From positions 124,001-188,000 of the forward strand of contig NZ_KZ319293.1 in the NCBI RefSeq assembly GCF_002744755.1: a stretch of DNA of 64,000 nucleotides, read 5' to 3'. Of this stretch, positions 28,551 through 37,463 are shown in pieces. The notes under the pieces are model-generated. The model had not been told where the DNA came from. It saw only the letters and a program-made list of their open reading frames with translations, and did no database searches. The translations under genes were made by a program, and so were the position numbers. The DNA is from Leeuwenhoekiella nanhaiensis (GTDB lineage Bacteria > Bacteroidota > Bacteroidia > Flavobacteriales > Flavobacteriaceae). Within the stretch, counting starts at the first letter, position 1. Each line of letters starts with the position of its first letter.

Positions 28551-28569
28551 TACCCGCAACTGAATGATA
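28551..28569 (+). promoter_or_regulatory. Candidate regulator site TACCC-N5-TGAATGATA upstream of the beta-helix gene
   Basis: This 19-bp element ends 76 bp before the start codon and has the same orientation relative to its gene as the copy before susC, with all fixed bases identical. Confidence 0.6.
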
Positions 28570-28645
28570 CAGCTAGTTCAAAGCCTGCGTAAATTCTTAA
28601 TTTCCTTGAAGCGCTATCAAGTAATTTTTATTCCCCTTTTCAACT

Positions 28646-30283
28646 ATGAATCTTCCGTTTAACCAAAAGTTTTTGTTTTCTTTCGCAGTCCTGATTTTTT
28701 TCAAGACCTATTCTCATTCCTATTACGTACACCCCATTCTGGGTGATGATACGCATACCGGTTTAAGTAAGGCAGAAGCCTTTAAAAGTCTGGAAAAAAT
28801 CAATCAACTAAATCTCAAAGCAGGTGACTCAGTCTTTCTGGCAAAAGGTGAAGTGTTTTACGGAAGCCTGATTCTAAATAATTTAATTGGTGAGGAGCAA
28901 AACCCCATTTACATCGGCTCAAAAAATTGGGACGCTAATTTGCTAGATGCTCCTGCGCTAATCGACTTTAAGAATTACAGCTACGGTATTCAAATTCAAA
29001 ATTGCTCTTATTTACAACTTGATGACCTGAATATCACCGGCGAGGGTTATACCGGCTCAAAACCCAATGAAAATATGACCTGCGGGGTCTTGATTCATAC
29101 GCAGGGCGCGGTTAGCACCAGTAATATTATATTGAAAAATTTGACGTTGAAAGGAATTTTTCACGAAAACAAAGGCTTTACGCGTGGCGCTGATGAAGTA
29201 AACACTGCAAATGGCACGCAGGCCTACGGCTGGGGTATACGCCTCATTAGCGATAATCCAAGAGCAAGCATCAGCAGGGTGCGTATAACCGGCTGCAGTG
29301 TTATCGATGTAAGTCATACCGGTATTAAGCTTACCGGCAACAATCAGAATATTAGCGATGTAGAAATCTTAAACAATCTGGTTTACAAAACCGGCGGGCC
29401 CGGCATTCAGATGTCTGAAGTCGCATCGGTTTACGTTGCTGACAATTTTGTTTCCCATTCGGGAAGCGATGACGACAGCCGTAAATGGGGTCGCGGCAGC
29501 GGTCTGTGGACCTGGGGATCGTCAAACGTACTCATCGAAAAAAACAAATTTTTACACGCTAACGGTCCAGGCGACTCGGCCGGTGCGCATATTGACTTCA
29601 ATTGTGATAACATTGTTTTGCAGTACAACATCTCGGCATACAACGCCGGCGGATTTTGTGAGATTTTGGGTAATAACTACAACTGTTCCTACCGTTTTAA
29701 CCTCAGCATTAATGACGGTAATCGTACCAAAGGTAAAGACGGCGCTTTTCAGGAAGGTAAGATCTTTTGGCTGAGTGGTTATCAAGGAACCAGCAAAAAA
29801 CGAAAAGGCCCGGTTAACACCTACTTCTACAACAATACGATTTACAGCGATGGCTCCTACGAGCCCAAAGTGGCGATCGAAAGAACAAGCAGTGGAATTC
29901 TGATTGCCAATAATATTTTCTGCATCAATGGCGAAACCAAACTGGTTCTCGGGGATCAATACCGTCCTGAGATTGAAGATTCACAAATCGCATCTAATGT
30001 AGTTTTTGAAAACAACCTGTTCTGGAATTCCAAAAGCTGGCCTGCAGAACTAAGCCTTCAGGATACCAACCCGAAATATGGCGATCCGGTTTTTAAAAAT
30101 CCGGGTGGGCTGAATGCCTCAGATTATATCCCTTTAGACTCAAGCCTGATTAATACAGGAATTAACATACCTCAGCTCCCCGAAGATACTCAAAGTTTGC
30201 CAGGAGGTCTTCAAATGTCTCAAGATCTTTTAGGAAAAACCAGCAAAGACGCTGTATTTCTGGGAGCTATCAAACCCGAATAG
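28646..30283 (+). CDS. Secreted right-handed parallel beta-helix protein, possible lyase or glycosidase
   Basis: This 545-residue protein has a signal peptide (about 1-24) and the start typical of parallel beta-helix enzymes (YYVHPILGDDTHTG, AGDSVFLAKG). Residues 100-480 show many repeated short strands with Asn-rich turns (NNLVYKTGGPGIQM, NILVEKNKF-type rungs). This fold is shared by polysaccharide lyases and several glycoside hydrolase families, and I cannot place it in one. It is the first gene of the only rightward operon in the locus, 46 bp before the acetylesterase, with a candidate regulator site 76 bp upstream. A backbone- or side-chain-cleaving role on the sulfated glycan is inferred. 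Confidence 0.82.
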   Translation: MNLPFNQKFLFSFAVLIFFKTYSHSYYVHPILGDDTHTGLSKAEAFKSLEKINQLNLKAGDSVFLAKGEVFYGSLILNNLIGEEQNPIYIGSKNWDANLLDAPALIDFKNYSYGIQIQNCSYLQLDDLNITGEGYTGSKPNENMTCGVLIHTQGAVSTSNIILKNLTLKGIFHENKGFTRGADEVNTANGTQAYGWGIRLISDNPRASISRVRITGCSVIDVSHTGIKLTGNNQNISDVEILNNLVYKTGGPGIQMSEVASVYVADNFVSHSGSDDDSRKWGRGSGLWTWGSSNVLIEKNKFLHANGPGDSAGAHIDFNCDNIVLQYNISAYNAGGFCEILGNNYNCSYRFNLSINDGNRTKGKDGAFQEGKIFWLSGYQGTSKKRKGPVNTYFYNNTIYSDGSYEPKVAIERTSSGILIANNIFCINGETKLVLGDQYRPEIEDSQIASNVVFENNLFWNSKSWPAELSLQDTNPKYGDPVFKNPGGLNASDYIPLDSSLINTGINIPQLPEDTQSLPGGLQMSQDLLGKTSKDAVFLGAIKPE

Positions 30284-30329
30284 TTTCGGCCAACCTATAA
30301 ATCACCCCTGCTTTTAATGACAAGTACTT

Positions 30330-31748
30330 ATGAAAAAACTAGTTCTCCTCACATTTGTTTTACTACTGAAAAGCTCCTTCTGTTTTTCCAAAATCATCCT
30401 GCCTCAGGTGCTTTCAGATCATATGGTGTTACAGCAAGATACGGAAGTGAAAATTTGGGGCTGGACGACCAATACTTCCGAGAAAATTGAAGTCTGGGGT
30501 TCCTGGAATACGGATACGGTAAGCACACTTGCAGACAAAGGCCGCTGGATGGTAAGACTTAAAACACCCGCGTACGGTGGGCCCTTCACACTTCACATCA
30601 GGGGTCATGAAAAACTGCAAATTAATGATGTTTATATTGGGGAGGTCTGGCTTGCTTCGGGCCAAAGCAATATGCAAATGCCACTTGATTCGGTTTCTAA
30701 GGGCTATCGTGGAGTAACGCATTTTCGCAACGAACTGCAAAAAGCAAATTACCCGAAGATTCGGTTTTTTGATGTATATCGAAAAATGGCGGAAACCCCT
30801 CAGGACGATACCCCGGGAGTCTGGATTGTATGTACACCTGAAAATGCCCGAAATTTTTCCGCAGTGGCTTACTTTTTTGCGGAACAATTGCATCTGAATT
30901 TAGAGGTACCTATTGGGATTTTGCACAGCAGCTGGGGCGGCACCAATGCCGAAACCTGGGTTCGTAAAGACTTTATAATCAGCGATTCGATCCTGAATAC
31001 CCATAAGCTGCAGCGCGAAGGAAGAGCCCGGCCTACAGAGCCAGGACTGGCTTTTAACGCGATGATTGCACCACTGCAGAATTACAGCATTCAGGGAGTG
31101 ATTTGGTATCAGGGCGAGGCCAATATTGAAAATTACCAGATCTATCATCCTTTGATGCAAAAACTGATCAACAGCTGGCGTAACCAGTGGGAAATCGATT
31201 TTCCATTTTATTTTACCCAAATTGCTCCCTTTTCTTACAGAAAACGCACAAAACCTCCCTATTTACGGGAAGCACAACTTCAGGCTTTAGACATTTCACT
31301 TACCGGTATGGCTATAACCAATGATGTGGGTGAAGCCGGTGATATACACCCCCGAAACAAACGCCCGGTAGGAGAACGTCTTGCCAAACTGGCCTTGTCG
31401 CGAACCTACAACAGAACTGCGGTAAATGACATGGGTCCCGTTCCGGATACCGTAATCTTTAAAAAAGGAAAGGCTTATGTTTCATTTAAATATGCTTCAG
31501 GCGGTCTTACAGGCAGGGTCAACGAGACCAGTTCTATCAAACTGGCAGGAGCTGATCGCAAATTCTACCCGGCTCAGGCACAAATCAAAGATTCCATTTT
31601 AATTGTGCAAAGCGAAAAGGTTCAGGAACCGGTTGCTTTACGGGTGGGTTTTGATAATCTGGGAGAAGTTAAAATAATTAATACCGAAGGCATTCCCGCC
31701 TCGCCTTTTAGAACCGATGACTGGCCTTTAATTGAGGTGGAAGATTAA
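30330..31748 (+). CDS. SGNH-type carbohydrate acetylesterase (sialate O-acetylesterase-like)
   Basis: This 472-residue secreted esterase opens with LPQVLSDHMVLQQ and carries the nucleophile block GQSNMQM (Ser near residue 116). The Asp/His block DIHPRNKRPVGERLA near 340 completes the triad. Members of this family remove acetyl groups from sialic acid or from plant and algal polysaccharides. No sialic acid genes accompany it, so deacetylation of the sulfated polysaccharide is the likelier job. It is the second gene of the rightward operon and ends at a strong bidirectional terminator facing the T9SS enzyme gene. Confidence 0.88.
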   Translation: MKKLVLLTFVLLLKSSFCFSKIILPQVLSDHMVLQQDTEVKIWGWTTNTSEKIEVWGSWNTDTVSTLADKGRWMVRLKTPAYGGPFTLHIRGHEKLQINDVYIGEVWLASGQSNMQMPLDSVSKGYRGVTHFRNELQKANYPKIRFFDVYRKMAETPQDDTPGVWIVCTPENARNFSAVAYFFAEQLHLNLEVPIGILHSSWGGTNAETWVRKDFIISDSILNTHKLQREGRARPTEPGLAFNAMIAPLQNYSIQGVIWYQGEANIENYQIYHPLMQKLINSWRNQWEIDFPFYFTQIAPFSYRKRTKPPYLREAQLQALDISLTGMAITNDVGEAGDIHPRNKRPVGERLAKLALSRTYNRTAVNDMGPVPDTVIFKKGKAYVSFKYASGGLTGRVNETSSIKLAGADRKFYPAQAQIKDSILIVQSEKVQEPVALRVGFDNLGEVKIINTEGIPASPFRTDDWPLIEVED

Positions 31749-31806
31749 CTAAATGAGCTTAACTAAAAAGGTTAAAAGTTTTCTATAGGCTACCCTTCTA
31801 AAAACT

Positions 31807-31845
31807 AAAAACCGGTTCTAAAACTTATGTTTAGAACCGGTTTTT
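31807..31845. terminator. Strong bidirectional terminator between convergent genes
   Basis: A perfect 16-bp stem, 31,807-31,822 paired with 31,830-31,845 around ACCGGTTCT, has a 7-nt loop and A/T runs on both sides. It can therefore stop transcripts from both the esterase gene and the T9SS enzyme gene. Confidence 0.9.
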
Positions 31846-31866
31846 GCTTTGATAATAAGCTAAGAC

Positions 31867-34800
31867 TTACTGAATCACAAATCGCTTAACGAGTTGATCT
31901 TTTTCAGTAGATACCCTTAACAAATACATTCCCGAGGCAAACTGAGATGCCTGTAAGCCCAAATTGTTAGCACTCTTGTTCTCTTCCTTATACAGCAGCC
32001 TTCCGGAAACGTCTAAAACCTCCAGTTTTACAGCCGAATCCCAGGTTACCGGCAACTGAATACGAAGTAAAGCACCACTTCTCAACGGATTGGGATATAT
32101 TCTGAACTCTGAATTGAGTATCGCTGCTTCAGGAGTTTCGAAAGTTGATGCAACGGCTGGTGCAGTGGTTTTCCCTGCCTTTGATTTGGATATCGCCGAA
32201 GCACTTGCCTCTATCAGCCTGATGCTTATTTTATCAATTAATGGAGCTACAACACCTGCATTTACGAGACTTATACGATTAACACCGGCATTAAGGCTTA
32301 CACGATGCACCAGTTGGCTAGGCTGCCCGCCATTAAAGCACCATTCTCCGGAATCTGCAAAATCAAGCGATTCAACCTGACCGTCATTGAGTTTAAGGCC
32401 CATAGATCTGGGCACAGCACTTACGTAATCGATTTTCAAATCATACTCCCCGGCCTGTGTAGTGGTTATGTTTTCAAAAACGATAGCGTTTCCATTAAAT
32501 TCACGCGTATTTACATAAGCTCCCTGCGAAGCGGCATCGCAATATTGTACAAAACTGCCTCCGGTAAGTCTCGCGTCTTCGGCTTCCAGCTCATAAATCA
32601 GTTCTTTTACTACAACAATTTTATCGAAGAAGGGAGCATCACCTGAAGCACCGGTTAGCTCAATACTATTTTCACCGGCTACAAGATTAATTTCCACCTC
32701 ATAAACAGCGGGCACTCCACTTTCAAAGCACCATAAGCCTGATGACGGGATGGGGCGGTTACCCAAATTTTCTTCATTGACCCGCAGTCCAAAATTGCGG
32801 ATGTTTTTACTCATATAATGTACCTTGAGTGTATAGGTCCCTCCCTGAGCCACGGCAATGCCTTCAAAACGAATGCGGTTAGAATTGAATGCAGCCGGGC
32901 GTACCTGCTGCCCATTTGATGAACTTTCACAATTCTGAAACGCTGCATTCCCAATGATAATCGCATCTTCTGCCTCAAATTCTAATGCCGTATTTGGAAA
33001 CAAAACATCGGGATCAACGGTAGCGGGATTCTGATTGAAACCGGCAAGTGCGATACGGTCTAATTTGGTTCCCGCTTCGGCATAAGCAACACTTATCTGA
33101 TGATTCCCCGCGGTTAAGAAATAGCTCAAAGCCTGTTCTTCATCTGCTATCGCATTGTAAACCTTACTCCATTTCCACATAAACGCACTGGCTTTGAGTC
33201 CGTCCCATTTTAAGAAGGGACCGTTGTCTACGCTTACCCAGAATGCGTCAGAAGCTTCGGTGAGCGCCTGTACCTTACCCCAAAGATTAAAACGACCTGC
33301 TTCGGTCACATCGATCTCAAAAACAGCCAATCCCGTTCCTGCCGGAGGAGTACTCGCTGCATTCAAATTACTTTCTATATATGCCTGGTTTATTGCTGTG
33401 GTGCTGGTTTTAACAGTCCAGTCGCTTCCCAAACTGGCCTGTTCGGCTTCCGCAAAATACATGGCTGTGGTTTCGGTAGCTCCCCAACGCTCTTCAGCAG
33501 GTACACAGGTATCTGCTGCTGCACCAGCAAAATCAATAGTCTCACTGCCCGTAGTAAGTGCGATTCCATCAATAAGCATACGCTCATTAGCCGGTTCCAG
33601 GGTAATTCTGTGTGTGCCCGCAGTGAGATCAACAAAACGGGGAAGTTGTTCCCAGTCAAAGTGCGCATTGCGTAAACCGCTTATATTTTCGGCTACTTCG
33701 GCCTCATCAATGTACATACGCACGCCGGTATTTGCAGCATTTGAAGACTTATATCGCAACCAGATCCGGTAGCTTTGTGCCTCGGGGATGCTGATGTCAA
33801 AATGCAGCTGTTTAGCCAATACTGTAGCACCTTCGCGACCGGAATCTAACTTAAGATAATATCCGTTTGAGGCATTGGTATCTTCAACAACTACTAATTG
33901 ATTGCCGATGTACGAGGTGCATTCGGCTTCATAAACCAAAATGACCGGCTCCTGCTCCTCAAAATTAAGATCTAGACCCTCAAGATTATTTGGTGCTGCA
34001 TAGGTAGCAACTGCGATTGACGGGCTCGAAATATGATCCCGGTAGAGCAATCCTATATTGGTTAAATTACCAGCCTCATCCTGATAATTTGCAGATTCTA
34101 CAGGATTGCTAGACAGGTTTGAATTGGGTTGAAAGTAGGCGTAGCGCTCTACATAATCAAGACTTTCGAGATAGGGCAAAGCCAAACGTAAAAATGCATC
34201 CTGAATCGAATTGGTTCGGTTGGGATTGGCATTAAACTCGGTGATCCAGATGGGTAATTGATACGCATCGTGAACCCGTTTTAAGTAAGCTTTAAATCGG
34301 TTAAAAATATCCTGAGCTGAAGCGTTTGGCGTGTTTTGGGGATTGCTGGCCCAGTCATACCAATGCACAGCAACATAGTCAAAACGAATGTTTTGGGCAG
34401 TAGCAAGCTCGCTGAATTCAGCCAGCCAGCCAAACGGACCGTTCTCACGAGGTGCAGGCGTGCCTATACGCAAGCCGGTTTTCATCAGGTTTTCAAAATA
34501 CGCCACTGCAACTTCTGGCTCGCAGAGGTTATTAAATTGCCCCGATTGATCCTCGCAGTTGTCAGACTCGTTAAAACCAAGAATGTGGTTCACTTCGGCC
34601 TTGGCGGTCATACGTTTAACCGCATCTGCCGTAGCGCCACTCGCTCCCCAGGCCATTGGGACGTACTTATAATTTGTTTGGGTTTCCTGATTGTTATTCC
34701 AGTTGTAAAACCAGCCTGCATTTACAACTGCTATATTACCGCCGGTACCTTTCTTAACAATCCACTCCCAGGGAAGTACCCGAATAAAACTTACCGTATT

Positions 34801-35739
34801 ATTAAGAGCAGCAGGCAACTCTTCAACGATTAAATCTTCTTCGGAAGCGATATACACTTTACTCATACTCGTACCATTTTCCTGAACCGCTATGGTAACC
34901 TGATAACCTCTTTTAAGCACAAAAGAAGAAATACTGTTATCCAGACCACCGGGAATTGCCGCGCCCGAATGTATTTGGAACGGTTTTACGGTAGCCGAAT
35001 TACCACTAAGACCCGAACCCTCAAAAATCTCGAGCGGCTCATAAGCATCATCCTGCTGACGCAATAAAGTACCCTGCTGATAGTATTGATCTAATCTGAA
35101 ATTGGCTTTATAAACACCCGGAAGATCGGCTACATAAATCTGATTTAGCGCTTCAGCCTCCAGCATTATCGGATCATTTTTAATAAAATATACCCAGCTT
35201 TCCGAATCAAGCAGGTTAAAGCGCGACTGAAGTAAAGACTCCTGCTTTACGTTGAATTTTACAGTGCTTCGGTTATCAAGACTTAGTACCCCGTTTGACC
35301 ACTGCCCGTTAACATTTAAATCGCTTTGCGATACCGTCAAGCCTTTGGTATCACAGCTAAAATGAATAGCTCCGCTTACCTGAATCTGAGCCCCTGAGGC
35401 ATACAGATTGTAAGCGATGGGAAGACCGGGCTCGATCGTTCCGGCAGCGGGGTGTTTATCAGAACCCGGATCATGATCTCCCAGACAGATTTGATAATCC
35501 TCTTTGTTGGCCCCAGGTAAACAACGGTGATTTTCAATAGGATCTGACGGGTTAATGGGTTTCTGTTTTGCTATTCTCCAGTTATTTTCATTGAAAAAGT
35601 CCTGATTTTCCTCACCTGTCCAGTACAGGTACTGCGCAGTTTGATTGCAGTTGTAATCGTCTGCAGGAGGTGCGCCTGCAAATAGGAATTGCCCTAAAAA
35701 GCAATTCAGGCAAAATAAGAGAAGGTAATTTTTTTTCAT
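31867..35739 (-). CDS. T9SS-secreted multidomain Asl1-like glycoside hydrolase with four CBM-like modules
   Basis: This 1,290-residue protein has a signal peptide, then a beta-rich N-terminal region (about 25-310) that I do not recognise. An Asl1/GH128-type catalytic barrel follows at about 325-580, with candidate acids E391 (GFNESDN) and E501 (WITEF). Four CBM6/35-like jelly rolls sit at about 625-750, 770-915, 935-1055 and 1060-1185. The last two begin with FEAEDA/LEAEDA and carry paired Cys. The C-terminal 85 residues (FRIYPNPL to LVKRFVIQ) are a type A sorting domain of the type IX system, so it is exported to the surface or medium. It is probably the main polymer-attacking enzyme of the locus. 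Confidence 0.88.
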   Translation of the reverse strand: MKKNYLLLFCLNCFLGQFLFAGAPPADDYNCNQTAQYLYWTGEENQDFFNENNWRIAKQKPINPSDPIENHRCLPGANKEDYQICLGDHDPGSDKHPAAGTIEPGLPIAYNLYASGAQIQVSGAIHFSCDTKGLTVSQSDLNVNGQWSNGVLSLDNRSTVKFNVKQESLLQSRFNLLDSESWVYFIKNDPIMLEAEALNQIYVADLPGVYKANFRLDQYYQQGTLLRQQDDAYEPLEIFEGSGLSGNSATVKPFQIHSGAAIPGGLDNSISSFVLKRGYQVTIAVQENGTSMSKVYIASEEDLIVEELPAALNNTVSFIRVLPWEWIVKKGTGGNIAVVNAGWFYNWNNNQETQTNYKYVPMAWGASGATADAVKRMTAKAEVNHILGFNESDNCEDQSGQFNNLCEPEVAVAYFENLMKTGLRIGTPAPRENGPFGWLAEFSELATAQNIRFDYVAVHWYDWASNPQNTPNASAQDIFNRFKAYLKRVHDAYQLPIWITEFNANPNRTNSIQDAFLRLALPYLESLDYVERYAYFQPNSNLSSNPVESANYQDEAGNLTNIGLLYRDHISSPSIAVATYAAPNNLEGLDLNFEEQEPVILVYEAECTSYIGNQLVVVEDTNASNGYYLKLDSGREGATVLAKQLHFDISIPEAQSYRIWLRYKSSNAANTGVRMYIDEAEVAENISGLRNAHFDWEQLPRFVDLTAGTHRITLEPANERMLIDGIALTTGSETIDFAGAAADTCVPAEERWGATETTAMYFAEAEQASLGSDWTVKTSTTAINQAYIESNLNAASTPPAGTGLAVFEIDVTEAGRFNLWGKVQALTEASDAFWVSVDNGPFLKWDGLKASAFMWKWSKVYNAIADEEQALSYFLTAGNHQISVAYAEAGTKLDRIALAGFNQNPATVDPDVLFPNTALEFEAEDAIIIGNAAFQNCESSSNGQQVRPAAFNSNRIRFEGIAVAQGGTYTLKVHYMSKNIRNFGLRVNEENLGNRPIPSSGLWCFESGVPAVYEVEINLVAGENSIELTGASGDAPFFDKIVVVKELIYELEAEDARLTGGSFVQYCDAASQGAYVNTREFNGNAIVFENITTTQAGEYDLKIDYVSAVPRSMGLKLNDGQVESLDFADSGEWCFNGGQPSQLVHRVSLNAGVNRISLVNAGVVAPLIDKISIRLIEASASAISKSKAGKTTAPAVASTFETPEAAILNSEFRIYPNPLRSGALLRIQLPVTWDSAVKLEVLDVSGRLLYKEENKSANNLGLQASQFASGMYLLRVSTEKDQLVKRFVIQ

Positions 35740-35805
35740 CTTCGGAATTATTTAGGATTAGTGTTGGTGAAATTGCCCCGATTTTGTCTCTAGTTCCTAA
35801 AAACA

Positions 35806-35839
35806 AAATCTGCCTAAAACTAGGGTTTCAGGCAGATTT
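35806..35839 (-). terminator. Terminator between a sulfatase and the T9SS enzyme gene
   Basis: AAATCTGCCT at 35,806-35,815 pairs perfectly with AGGCAGATTT at 35,830-35,839 around a 14-nt loop. On the minus strand the stem runs into TTTTG. It ends the upstream sulfatase transcript yet lies downstream of the candidate regulator half-sites for the next gene. Confidence 0.7.
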
Positions 35840-35851
35840 GTTCTGGTTTAA

Positions 35852-35880
35852 ATCATTCAACACGAGGGATATATCATTCA
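35852..35880 (-). promoter_or_regulatory. Duplicated TGAATGAT half-site upstream of the T9SS enzyme gene
   Basis: TGAATGAT occurs twice on the minus strand, ending at 35,852 and 35,872, exactly 20 bp apart; the second copy extends to TGAATGATA. The TACCC half is missing. The spacing of two helical turns fits a dimeric AraC-type binding site. Confidence 0.45.
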
Positions 35881-35905
35881 TTCCCCAATCATTGCTGAAA
35901 AATTC

Positions 35906-37342
35906 CTAATCCTGATTTATGCGAATCCGATTTTTCTTGAAGGCATCACTGTGAATGTCCTCGTAAAGCGGTTGTTTATTTTCCATGAGACTTTTCTGAA
36001 TTTCATACGTGACATCCATCCACTCATCTCCTTCGTCCCAAAGCGGAGCAACAAGGGTTTCTTCCCAGTTGTGGTAGGCCTCTTCCAGTTCATTGAGCAT
36101 TGCCAAATTAGAACCAGCCAGATTCTCTGTTTCCTGAATGTTTTCGTCAAGATTATACAGCACCGTCTCTACACCTTCAAGCCTCACGGTTTTGAATGCG
36201 CCCACACGTGCCGCAGACTCCTCCAGTTTTCGCCAGAATAATTGCTGATGTGGGTCTCCCTGTAGTTCCCCGGTTAGATAGGGCAATAGATCAACTCCGT
36301 CAAGCTGAAGGTCTTTCGGTATTTTAAGAGATGCAGCAGCTGCCGAGGTTTTAAAAATATCGAGCGAAGAGCTGAGTCCGTCAAAAGTTTTACCCGGCTC
36401 TATCTTTGAGGGATAACTCAGAATAAAAGGAACCCGGTGCCCACCTTCAAAGTGATTGCCTTTCCATCCTTTGAGCACACCGTTTTCAGACTGGTTGTTA
36501 TTAGCCCCACCATTATCGCTTAAAAAGTAAATCAGCGTATTTTGACGCAGTCCTAAAGCCTCTAATTTATCGAGAAGCTTACCTACATTTTGATCTAATG
36601 ACCAGGTCATAGCGGCTAAATCCTGACGGGGATGGTTCCTGTATTTTTCCAGATCTTCCGGTTTCGCTTCCATTGGAGTATGCACCGCGTTGTAGGCCAA
36701 GTACATAAAAAACGACGTCTCTTTTGACTCTTCAACAAATCGTACACTTTGGTCCCCTAAAACATCGGTGAGATAGCCTTCAAAAACCACCCGCTCCCCG
36801 TTGTGCTGAAGCATATTTTTTTCGCCCGGATCTTTAAGCGGAAAATACGACCTGCTTCCGCTTAAAAAACCATAGAATTCATCAAAGCCTCTTTGATTGG
36901 GATGATCTGATTCTTCTTCACCTAAATGCCACTTGCCCAACGCGTAGGTCGTATAACCATTGTCCTGAAAAACATCAGCCATAGTAAATACCTCATCACT
37001 GAGGCCAATGCCACCGGTATTATTAGCCTCAAAACCAAAGCGTTGCTGGTATTTACCCGTCATAAGCCCGGCACGGGATGGTGCGCATACGGTAGCGCTC
37101 ACGTGGGCATCGGTAAACACAGCGCCACTTGCCGCCAGCTCATCAATACGCGGAGTTTCTAAATCTTCAGAACCCATAAATCCGAAATCGGCATAACCTG
37201 CATCATCAATGAGGATGACAATGACATTAGGTGGAGCAGGGCTTTCGGTGATAGGTGTATTTTGCTGCTTTTCGGTTTGTGTTTTGCAGGAAGTATGAAA
37301 CACGCAAATAGCCAAAAAACAGGTAATCGAAAGGGTTTTCAT
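35906..37342 (-). CDS. S1 family sulfatase, lipoprotein
   Basis: This 478-residue lipoprotein (FHTSC, C19) has a metal site IDDAGYADFG near residue 45 and active-site C86 in CAPSR, followed by AGLMTGKYQQRFGF. That context resembles the sulfatase at 14,944-16,389. DDAGYAD replaces the more common DDLGYGD but keeps both Asp metal ligands. It lies downstream of another sulfatase gene, 121 bp away, and ends in a terminator. Membrane anchoring is likely. The sulfate position it removes is not known. Confidence 0.92.
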   Translation of the reverse strand: MKTLSITCFLAICVFHTSCKTQTEKQQNTPITESPAPPNVIVILIDDAGYADFGFMGSEDLETPRIDELAASGAVFTDAHVSATVCAPSRAGLMTGKYQQRFGFEANNTGGIGLSDEVFTMADVFQDNGYTTYALGKWHLGEEESDHPNQRGFDEFYGFLSGSRSYFPLKDPGEKNMLQHNGERVVFEGYLTDVLGDQSVRFVEESKETSFFMYLAYNAVHTPMEAKPEDLEKYRNHPRQDLAAMTWSLDQNVGKLLDKLEALGLRQNTLIYFLSDNGGANNNQSENGVLKGWKGNHFEGGHRVPFILSYPSKIEPGKTFDGLSSSLDIFKTSAAAASLKIPKDLQLDGVDLLPYLTGELQGDPHQQLFWRKLEESAARVGAFKTVRLEGVETVLYNLDENIQETENLAGSNLAMLNELEEAYHNWEETLVAPLWDEGDEWMDVTYEIQKSLMENKQPLYEDIHSDAFKKNRIRINQD

Positions 37343-37463
37343 AATAGTTTGAGATACGTTTGGTGTCTAAGTAAGTATTTAAAAGAATCAGAGTAAAAAC
37401 GGTTTACTTTCCAATTTCAGAACGGGAAAGCTTAGGGAACCCTCCCGAATTACCTGAAAAAAA

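Noticed and set aside
33194-33772. A 192-codon plus-strand frame opposite the T9SS enzyme gene
   Set aside because: It lies entirely within the well-supported 1,290-residue enzyme gene, has shadow-frame composition, and has no recognisable domain.
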